This document shows, piece after piece, positions 46,685 through 58,600 of a DNA stretch of 64,000 nt. The translations under genes and the position numbers were made by a program. This stretch comes from JAUILH01 sp964230215. GTDB lineage: Bacteria > Bacteroidota > Bacteroidia > Flavobacteriales_D > JAUILH01. The notes beneath the pieces were generated by a model. That model saw only the letters and a list, made by a program, of their open reading frames with translations, ran no database searches and was not told where the DNA came from. Location of the stretch: positions 104,351 through 168,350 of the forward strand of contig CAXRGQ010000004.1 of the NCBI GenBank assembly GCA_964230215.1, read 5' to 3'. Every line of letters starts with the position of its first letter. Position 1 is the first letter of the stretch.

Positions 46685-46695
46685 ACTACGAATAG

Positions 46696-49600
46696 ATGAA
46701 AATAGCAATATTAGCGATATGCATTGTCTTTGGTACAGTTTCTGCCATGGCGACTGAAATCTCCGTTCATCAAAGGATTTCACAGTCAAACAATAAGCCA
46801 GTTGTTGTTGGTGAAGCAAGTGCTGAGAAAACGGTGGAAATTCTACCTAAAACAGGAAGTTTTAAGGATGTCAATCCTAAAGCGTATATCAGCCTTGGTG
46901 TAGACCATGATTACCCCTATTTTATGGGGGATGATATGCACATCCGCGTTGTTGTAAATGTTACGCCGTATGATGTAAACAATACTGCACAAACAGCTTT
47001 TAATCAAAGTCTTGAAATTGACTTCTTTCCTAACTCCCCAATTAGATATCAAGATTTAGATCAATACATATTTTCTGATGCATATAAACTAGACATACGA
47101 TTGGATTCAGTTTTTATCAATGGAGTTTCAGATACTATATTACCATTAAACATATTCATTGATGGAGATATATCTGTTGACAGAACATATCCTTTTGAAG
47201 ACTATGTAAACACCGTAATTACACCTGATGATAGCACAATTTTAATGGACTGTGATACGATACCAGATGATTTGGAAATTAGGTGGAGTACTATAATAGG
47301 TGCTGATGAGTATCAATTAGAGTGGACGTATATCAATGATTACACAAAAGATAGTGGATCATATTCCAGCACTGGTTTAACGTATGACTTTAAGTTTAAT
47401 TCTACCAGAATTTCAACCCCCGAAACTTATTATAGACTGCCACTTATTTTTGATCACGGATATATACTTTATAGAGTAAGGGCTGTAGGTAAGGATACTG
47501 CGGATTTATCCAAACGATTGTTTGGTGTATGGAGTTACGCAAGCAGCGGTAATGTTACGGATGGTGCAGTGCTAAAATACCACAACGAATACCCACATGA
47601 ATACAGAAAAAATTGGCAATTAACTACCACCTTTGCTGAAGAAGGGAAGAAAAAAGAAGTTATTTCGTATTATGATGGTTCATTAAGAAATAGGCAAAGT
47701 GTAACCAGAATTAATACAGACAATAACACCATAGTAGGTGAGACGGTGTATGATTATCAGGGTAGGCCAGCCGTAAATATTCTGCCAGTACCGGTACAGA
47801 CACCAAGTTGTGACAGCTCAGCTATTGAAGATGTGTCAGCCTTGCGCTACTATCCAAACTTTAATTTAAGTGATAGTTTGGATGCCTATTCCAGAGACGA
47901 CTTTGATTTAGATGACACGTCTGGGTGTGCTACTATTGCAGCTCCGCTAAATGATTCAACTGGGACGTCAAATTATTATTCGCCAAGCAATCCGAATAAA
48001 ACTGATCATCAAGCTTATGTGCCTGATGCCGCAGGTTATCCTTACACACAAATTGAATATACACCAGATAATACAGGAAGAATAAGAAGACAGGGAGGTG
48101 TAGGCCAAGAGTTTCAATTAGGTTCGGGTAGAGAAACAAAATATTTCTATGGTAAACCGCAGCAGATTCAGCTTAATAGATTATTCGGATCAGAGGTTGG
48201 ATATGCTTCACACTACAAAAAGAATCTTGTTATAGATCCCAATGGTCAGATTAGTGTGAGTTATTTAGATCAAGAGGGTAGAGTTGTAGCTACAGCTTTG
48301 GCTGGAGAAGTACCTGATAACCTTGAAGCTCTTACTAGTGCTGATAGTGCAGAGGTAATTCTTGATTCAGATTTATTTGAAACGGATGCTAACGGAGTTA
48401 GCCTTGCCAATGCTGTGGGGACAGATGGTAGAAGCATTCGATTTAATCAAGAGATATTAGTGAGTACAGAGGGAAACTATACGTTTATATATGATGCAGA
48501 GTCAGATACACTATACGATGAATGTTTAGCAGATGACGTATGTATCCATTGTATATATGATCTAAAATTTATGCTAACAGATGCTTGTGGAGACACGCTT
48601 CCCACATCCTCTGTAGTTACAGATACAACTTTGGGATATTTTACTGTTAATGATGGAGATGTATCTTTTCATACAACGTGTCAATCACCCTCTGGCATGT
48701 CGTATGCAGATACTATTGAAGTATCACTTACACCTGGAAATTACACTGTTACAAAAGTGCTTAGTCTAAGGGAGGATGCTATAGACCATTACATATCGGT
48801 ATTCTTAGACTCTAATTATAATGACTGTGTAAAAACATTGTATGATTTCCAATCAGACGCATTGGCGCTTTTGGATACCTCAAGTTGTGATATTAGCTGT
48901 GACAGTTGTGTTGCACAATTGGGTACAAAAGACGACTTTGTTTCTCATGGTTACGGAACAGCATTAGAATACGATATATTATTGGAAGATTGTCAGGCAC
49001 CTTGTGCTGAATACAACCCATGTTTGTCGGCTTATGAGATGATGCTAATAGACATGTCCCCAGGAGGTCAATATGGACAGTATCTAAATTCACAAGGCGG
49101 CAACGCAGCGTCAAGTTTTCCTCTTTCTATTTATAAAACAGGAAACTATCTACCAGGAGCAAGTGCATCTTGGAAAAACCCACACTTAATTAAGAACAGT
49201 GTAGTATATCCCTATTATGCTGATGTTAATGGGGATAGCGCACGCGTTTCGCTTCAATCAGACGGTAGTGGAGGATTTATTCCTGCGGTTGATAATGCAA
49301 GCTATGTCCACATAGATGCCAATGGCCATTACTATACATATCCAGACAACTTATCTAGTGTGTATGATTTTATCGATTTGTTCCAGCCTGAATGGGCAGA
49401 AGCACTCATATATTATCATCCTGAGTATGCATATTACCTAAACTGCCTTAACACGCTAGTTGAAGACACCAATGGAGTTAGCGTTCAAAGTTTTGATAAT
49501 CTATTGCAAAGCTGTAATACTTTTTCAGAAGCTGTTAGCGCTGGAATCATAAAATCCAATCATTCCAGCATTAGTAATCCAGAAGACCGTTTGGAGGATA

Positions 49601-52600
49601 TCTTCACTCTTTCAGGATCGCATGCTTATGACCCTTTTGTAAGCTCTGGCAATTACGGAGCCTTTGGTACAGCCTTAGAAAGTAAGTTTGATAATTATTT
49701 CACCATTAACACAACGGATTACAGCATGATAGAGGCGGCAGCAATTTCGGCTCGTTGCGCACTAATTACTGGAAATGGAGGAATAACAACAGGGTGTAAT
49801 GAATTTGGTGAAGACATCTCTGGCTATACTACCTCGCAAAATGACAGCATTAGAGACTTAGAATGGAGTATACTTAAATCCATGTATGTTGGTGAGAAAT
49901 TAATTCAGAAACAAGCGTTCAATCACGATGAGTCCTTCACCTCTGACTTTTATAATGGATGCTTTGGCCAGAGTCCTTTTGATCCAAGCAAAAATGGATT
50001 TTTCTTAAGTGGAGAAGCCTTTGATAGTGACCAGCCATGTTATTGGGCAACAGCTTGGCGTTATATGGATAAAGAAAAACGATTTCCGGATTATGATGAT
50101 ATCCCAGGGTTTGATCCAAACGCCAGCGTAAGTCAATTGTATGCGGATGCAGCATATGATATATATATGAATACGGGCGTATGTCCGTCTGCGCATAATT
50201 TCCAAACGCTTTTAAATAACCTTGCCAGCAACGATTTATTGGATAGTACGAACCTTCTTTTGGGAGGATTGCATGAGTGGCATGGCTTATATTATTCCTT
50301 AAACGAGCTGATTCCAACCGTACCGCAAGTATACTGGGACACAATTTCCACAGATTCAACTCTGGATATTGCTATTTTAGATTCCATCTCATCAGATACG
50401 ATTTGTAAGTTAGGATTGAATGGATACGATTTTATAGATGATTGGTCGGATGTAACAAGTTTCAGTAATATTTCTCCTATAGACTTTGATGGATACTATT
50501 ACAATTTCAATATTGTGATTGGCTATGATAGTTCGGGGTACGCATTATTTGATACCATCAGAGGATACACCTGTATGAATATAATGGATTGTCAGTTTGA
50601 TATTCCCTGTTCGGCTAATCAAATAGCACAGGATGTCCAAATACTCATGTCCCAGTTATCCAGAGACGGAGATCTCAGGTCGACAAATGTTTCGTATGGA
50701 GCTGATAGTGACTATAATTACTTAGAAAGTGACCCAATTAACAATCTACTGTCAGCTACCCATGTGTCTAATAGATGGGGGCATAATAGCGGAACAGATG
50801 TATATGAAATAAGAACTGTTGGCGACACCCTGTGCTTAGAGGTGACAGATACTGATCCTAGTAGCTTTAGTGCATTTTCAGATATAGAATACTTTAAGAA
50901 CATTCAAAGTGCAACTCAGCATTATTTTACGATTGAAGCTTATGATACTACACATGCTTTGATAGCGACTTTTGAGATGAAGGCCTATATGAAATCATCT
51001 GGTGACACCATTCCAGTATCTATGGGTGACTGCACGCCATCATGCGATGATTTAAGCAATCAGTTAGCGCAGGATCTATGGAGAATATTGGATGATGAGT
51101 TTGACACAGCGAGTTATTCGGCCAATATCAATATGTTTAATAGCCCCTACTTAACTGATGTACTACTGAATGCCTTACCTAGTGGAGTAAATACAACTAG
51201 TGGAAGCGAATCTACTTATGAAGTAGATAGTCTTTATTACGATAGTCTTACAATAGCTGCAACTCAATTTGCGGAAGGAGAGGGTACAGACACATTATGT
51301 ATGATGTATTTTAACATATCATCGGACACTAGCTATAGTTTAAGCTTTGACATGATAACTGAGTTAGGAGAAATTCAAACAACTGGACAGCCTAATGGAA
51401 ACGCCTATTATGACTTTTATATGCTGACTGAGTTTTATCACCCCGACTCAATGATGCATTATTCAGATACCCTATGGGGGTCAACTGGCTGCTTAGCAAT
51501 TAATTCATGTGATATATGTGATACCGTTATAGCGCCAAGCGATACAATAATCTTCCCAGAAGAAGATGCAAATTTAATGAGCATATCAAATTCTAGTGAA
51601 TGCGAATCTATATACGGACAGTATAAATCTATTATTGGAACCTATAATACATATGTTAGTGACAGCTCTCTTAATTGGCCTTTAGCGGATACACTCCTGT
51701 TTTCAGAAATTACGCATCTAAATCAATGCAATTGCGTTGGAAGATATGCCAAGTATTTAGAAAGTTTAACAGATGGCATTGGAAGAGAACCTGACAGCGC
51801 TTCAATAGCTGGCACATTAGAGATCGGCTTTCATTGTCCCATAGCTCCGTGTACACCTTATGTTCCAATTATAGACACCTTAGAGAACATTTATGTGCCG
51901 TATGTCAATCCATGTATAGAAGACTTATTAAATACAGCAATGTTTAACGCACAGCTTGGTTATGATCATTACCTGGATAGTATGACAACCGTAGCCACAA
52001 ACTTATACTTAGATCATTGCTTAGGAGCAGAGGAAAATCTAACAATGAACTATCCTGATGCAGAGTATCATTTTACGCTTTACTATTATGACCAGGCAGG
52101 GAATCTGATAAAAACAGTTCCACCAGAGGGTGTACAAGTGCTTGATGATATAAGCGCTGATAGCGATAGTTTAAGTACGCTCATTAGTCATGATAGACTG
52201 CACGGAACAAAATCAGTGTTTACCTCACACCAATTAGCTACCAACTACATCTATAACAGCTTAAACCAATTAGTACGACAAAATCTTCCAGATCATGATA
52301 AAATGGATGTATATGAATACACTCTTACAGATGGTCTTGATGATGGACTTAATATAACATCTGTACAGTTTGTGACCTCCTCAAGGGGCTACTTGTCAGG
52401 ATACAAAATAGTGAACTCAGACACTTTAGGTTTAGCCTATAAATCAGATGATGGAGGTAAAACTTGGCAACGACTGCACAATTTAGTTGGTGCAGATTTA
52501 AATAAGGTAAATGCAAGTAATGGATCGGCATATGCCGTAGGTGACGATGGAGTTATCCTTGTCTCTAACGACGACGGAATGACCTGGCTGAGTATGAACA

Positions 52601-55600
52601 CGACTGGGCATAACATTACAGCCAATCTTAATGATGTAGCTTTAACAAGTGCACAATCCGGATTAATTGTGGGTGAAGAGGGCACCATTATTAGTATTCA
52701 AGGAGGTGGTTTAAGTGTAGTATCACCCACAGTAACCAATGCTAATTACCCGATTAATTCAGATGATGAAATAACGGCCGTGAAACAATTTGGCGAACGG
52801 TATTATATCTCTGTATGGCATACACCGGTTTCTGGCAGTCCTTTTGGCTTATTGTATAAAAGTACAGACTCAACAGGTCTTGACTGGACGCCAATGATTA
52901 GCGTTCAGGCACCGCATTTTGCAGATGTAAGTTATATCGACAATGACAATGCCTTTGCCTGTGGAGAGGGTGGACGTATCTATCAAACAATTGATGGAGG
53001 TGATAATTGGTATGTGCTTGATTCTGAGATGGAAGAAGATTTAAATAAAATCTTCTTTATGGACGTCACTAACGGTATCACGCTAGCGGATAGCTCGGGC
53101 TATGGTATTTTATATGCCACCTATAACGGGGGTATAAACTGGACAAGACTAGATACAGATGGTACGTATTTTAATAACCTGTACCCTTACTATAATGACG
53201 CATCCACTTACGGAGCAAAGCTTGCTCTTGTAGGTTCCGATGGAAGTGTAGCCAGACTCATTATGCAAAACAATACAGGCTTTGGTATTATTCCAATTAA
53301 TTCTCCAAATGTAGCCGTTGACCTTAAAGGTGTATGGGCGTATGGCGAAGGGCCGCATAAGTTCTTGTTTGTGGCGGGAGATAATTCCACTATTTACTAT
53401 ACACGAAATGCCTATGATAGTTATGTTACCTGGGAATCTTATAACACAGGTGTAGGCGGCTTAGATGTTACAGAGATCAGAGGAGATTCATTAAACACAG
53501 TACTTAATGGTACTATGCTAGACGCATCAGGTAAGCTGTATTCATTCACGCTAAACGCTCAGGCAGCCCCACCAACAGAGATTGTAAGCTGGAGTGCTGT
53601 GACAACGCCGAGTAGCGGGAATCAGGAATTTACTTCCCTTACAGACGATGAATTAAATGGGCGCATATTGGCCTACAACAAGAACGATGAAAAACTGTAC
53701 AGTCTTGAGCCTGTTTCTGCAAGCCCTGTAACCACCGCAACCGACTTAGGGGTAGTTACATCTTCACTTGCGCTTGCGGACGAGTACACCGCCATTGATG
53801 CAGCGTCTTCTGGAGATGTGCTGTTAATTTCAGCTACAGGGTATGCCACTCAGGGAGCAGAAGCCGCTGGAAGTTATACCTGGACAGAGACAAAAGACAA
53901 TATCCGTCCATTAAGGTTAAACGACCTTGATATGGTAGAGACCAATCACCTATGGTTAGTGGGGGATGCCACCACCATTTTAAGAATAGACACCAACACC
54001 ACCAGCGTAGAGATGTTAGACAAACACTCTAATGATAATTGGAATGCTATCTACTCATATAGTTCACTTAAGTCTGTGGTAGTAGGGGACAGTGGTGTAA
54101 TAACAAAAATATCAGGCACGGCGGCGAATCCATCGTTTGAGGATTTAAGCTCAGGCACAAATGAGGATTTTTATGACGTAACCGTGTCGGGTAACCGTGC
54201 GTATTTTGTTGGCAAGGGCTCAAACACTCGAAAAGTAATCGGTAATATTAATAACTCTAGCGCCACTATCTTTACAATGACCGGCACAGCTGGCAACACT
54301 ATTAATGGGGTGTGTATTAACGCAAGCGGAACTAATTTGTTTGTAGGCGAACATTCACGGACCTATCTTGGAGGCTTGCAATCCATAGTGCCTAACAAAC
54401 AAGTGTTTACTCATGGACTAAATAAGCTCCATTTTGCAGATGCCAATAACGGGTATGTAATTGGCGATCACCACACTATTCGATATACTGCTAACGGGGG
54501 TAATACCTGGTCAGTGGTAGAACCAGAAAACGGTTATGCAACAGTTGAGGATATTAACAGCGTACACACCATTTCCGGTGCATCTGCTGTAATTGTAGGA
54601 GAAGACAACTATATCTCCATTGCAGATGGGACTAATACCAGCACAAGCGGTATCACTCTTCCAGGCGGATACGACTCAGGCATTGACTTTAATGATATAG
54701 TGTTTGTTGATAGCGATACCGCCTATATTGTTGGAGGGAATACCAATGGACAAGCACTTAGATCTTATGATGCAGGAACAACATGGAGTGCTGTGTCAGG
54801 AAGTGTAACAGGCGTGCTTCATACCGTTCATGGATTTACGCGTAATAACACCTTTATTGCAGGTGGAGCATCTGGACAAGTAGCCTACTATGATGGATCA
54901 ACATTGACAACTGCAGGTTTCCAGCCAACTGGATTCTCGACAACCATTAACGACATTTATTTCCACGATGACTTCAATGGTTTCCTTGTGGGAGATGATG
55001 GAGAAATTCATAAGTCTATCAATGGCGCCTTAAATTCTGCAGGCAAACTCAGTTCGCTAAACTGGACAGAGAAGGGCACAAGTGATGGCGGTCTGTTAAG
55101 TCAAACAACAGAGACGGATAAAGACATTAAAGCCATTGGGTTCTCAGAGCGCTATAATGGATTTATTGGAGGAACCTACGCAAGTGGTTCACCAGATGTT
55201 TACGCACGCTTACTTCACGATGAGAGTGAACTATTCTCAACCTTCTTCTATTACGATAAATTGGGAAGAATTGTCGTATCACAAAACAGCAAACAATACA
55301 ACTTGAGCCCTAAAAGATACAGCTATACCATGTATGATGAGCTAGGAAGAGTAGTAGAAGCTGGAGAAAAAGATGAAAACACAACAGATACCACCTTTAC
55401 AGGTATTTTTGGTGATTGGGTGTCATCGCATTACGACCCCAATGTAATTAACGACACCAGCCTTGTAATTTGGATAGAAGACACCACTGGCGATAGAAGA
55501 GAGGTAACGCATAGTTATTATGATTACGCGCTAGAAGTGCTTGAAGACACCTTACCTGCTGGCTTTACGCAAAACAACCTTAGAAAACGCATTGCAACGG

Positions 55601-58600
55601 TTATGTATGAAGACCTGTACGATGGCGATACAACAACCTACGATCATGCCACACATTATGCTTATGATATTCATGGCAATGTCAACACCTTAATTCAGGA
55701 CAACCCGCAGGTAGGTTATAGAGCACAACGCTTTAAACGTTTTGATTATAGCTATGATTTGATATCAGGCAATGTGCATAAAGTGAGTTATCAGAAAGAC
55801 TCCGTGGACGCATGGTACCATAAGTATGACTATGACGGCGATAACAGACTAGTGCATGCCTATACCTCTGCAGATAATCACAACTGGGACATGGATGCCA
55901 AATACATTTACTACGACCATGGTCCACTGGCACGTGTAGAATTAGGACAGCACAATGTACAGGGCATGGATTACGCCTATACGCTACAAGGCTGGTTAAA
56001 AGGTGTTAACAGTGATAAACTAAACCCATTAAACGACATGGGGCATGATGGTAATTTACTGGATACCTCTAATGCCAACGCCTTGTTTGCCACAGACGCC
56101 ATGGGCTACTCCCTTACGTATTACGATGGCGATTACAGCCCTATAGACACCACACTATCACAAGACACAGCCAGGTTCTTTTTAGCCGCTAAAAGTGGTA
56201 GTGATGTAATGAACTACAGAGGAGATTTATACAACGGAAACATAGGTAGCATGGTAACTACCATAGCCTTCCAGGACAGTGTAAATCATTTAAGCACCCT
56301 AAAGTATGATGCAAGATCGCAAGCAACAGGCTATAAGTATGACCAGTTAAACCGACTTACAGATGCCCAGGCGTATAATAATTACTGCTCAGGAAGCAAT
56401 GTATGGGCATCTAACCATGCTTATAGAGGTCTTTATAAGAACAGCTTTACTTATGATGCCAACGGTAACATACTCACCCAGCAAAGAAGAGATTATCAAC
56501 TTAAGTTAATTGACAGCTTAACATACAACTACGCTAAGAATGGTAGTAACCAACTGGTACAAAACAGACTATACAGCGTAAACGACGGCATTGCAGATGC
56601 TGAATTTAGCGATGATATCGACGACATGGGCACCTTTGAGGATGACCTGGATTACATCAATGACAGCAGCAACAATTACCGTTATGATGACATAGGACAG
56701 TTAATACAGGACGAGCAAGAAGAGATAGACACTATCCTGTGGCGCGTTGACGGTAAGATAGCGGCTATATACAGAACAGCAGGCAGCGATAAAAAATGCT
56801 TAGTGTTTGATTATGACGCCATGGGTAACCGTATAGCCAAACACCAGTACAGCACGGATGCAGCAAGCCCAGAACCAGACGCCTGGGAAAAGACCACGTA
56901 CTACACCAGAGATGCCCAGGGCAATGTAATGGGGACGTATGCCTATGGTGTAGACTCGCTACTAAACACCACAAGTTATGCCTTAACCGAAAGAAACATC
57001 TACGGCTCATCCAGAGTAGGGATCAACAAAGAAAAGATAGAGTTAATAGGGGTAAACCCAGACAACACAGAGGCTTATCACAACATAGGCGACAAATCCT
57101 TTGAGCTTAGCAACCACTTGGGTAATGTCTTAGCGGTGGTATCGGATAAAAAGTACAAAACCTATCAATTAAACATCTTAGATCACTTCACCTCCGGCGG
57201 AGACTCTACAGAGTTTAATACCTGGGAAGCTGTGGGAAGTGCAACGTTTGACATGGATAATGATTATTTGGAGGTTACCGCAACAGCCAATAATGAAGGG
57301 GTGAAAAGACTGCTTAAAACGCAGAAAGGGAAAGCGTATGAGATAAACATGGTTGGAACATTGCTTTCGTCGTCAGATAGATTTATTATTAAATTATATG
57401 ATATTGTAAGTGGAGATACCATTCATGCGGTCAAACATAATGGTACTGCTGATGGCAATGCATTTGTAAGACAATTTATTGCATTAAGTGATAGTACCGA
57501 AATATTGTTATTATCCAAATCAGGTGCCATATCGTTTGAGGTGGATGATCTTTATATACGTAGAAGAAATGTGAATGATTTTAGATATATGTATCATGAT
57601 TTTGAAAGTGACTTTGATATCCATAAATGGACGTATGGAGGCACAAATGTTTTAACTCTAGATACTGGTTGGCTTAAAGTTGATGTGGATAATCAATATG
57701 AAGCAATTGGCAGATGGTTTACAACCATTCCAGGACATAGTTATGATATTGATTTCAATATAGACATGGGTACTACAAATGTTGTACACATGGTAATTGA
57801 AGATTGGACAACAGAGCCGCATAGTGCGTACTCAACCACTGGTTATACAACGGATGGTGTAAAGTCTAAATCTTTTACAGCTACTGGGCACACGACCAGA
57901 ATAAGATTTCATAAATATGGTCAACATGGAACCCCCACCTATTATCATCTTGATAACGTAGAAATACGAGATGATAATTACTACCCAGGCTGCGGTGGTG
58001 TTTATGCATCAGAATTCCAATTGCAATCAGATACTATTCAGTGGGATACAATTGATGTAGCGATTAGAAGCATAGTTAATGGACAATTAAATGTATCTAC
58101 ATCTGGTGTTGATCAAGGTATCAAAAAGACAGTTGTAATTGATAGATTAAAACCACATAAAATATGGTTTGACTATGGCTCATCTACTAGCGGCACTGTA
58201 AGAATGGATATTTATGATGCATATGATAATACCTATCTAGCAAGAAGCAATTACTCTAATGGGATTAGTAAAAGGCCAATGTTGTTATACCCTGACGCAG
58301 ATTCGATTAGAATAGAATTTGTTTCAACCAGCGGTGGAAGTAATACATGGAGTATTGACAATTTCGACATAGTTCAAGAAGATTTCATGCCGTTAATAAG
58401 TGATTTTGAATCTAATCCGAAATCGTATCGCGATTTTACGCAGTGGGGAGGTGATACTTCAAAAATTGACTTGTCGATAGAAAATGGGCGTTTGAAAGCC
58501 GAGTTAGAATCAACTTCAGCATCAGTAAACAGAGTGTTTTGGCATAGACCTGGGCACACTTATAGAGCAAGTTTTGATCTTGACACCGGCACAACAGATG

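Noticed and set aside
49937..50359. 140-residue minus-strand open frame inside the RHS gene
   Set aside because: It lies fully within the clearly coding RHS frame and shows no motif. It is a shadow of the codon bias on the other strand.
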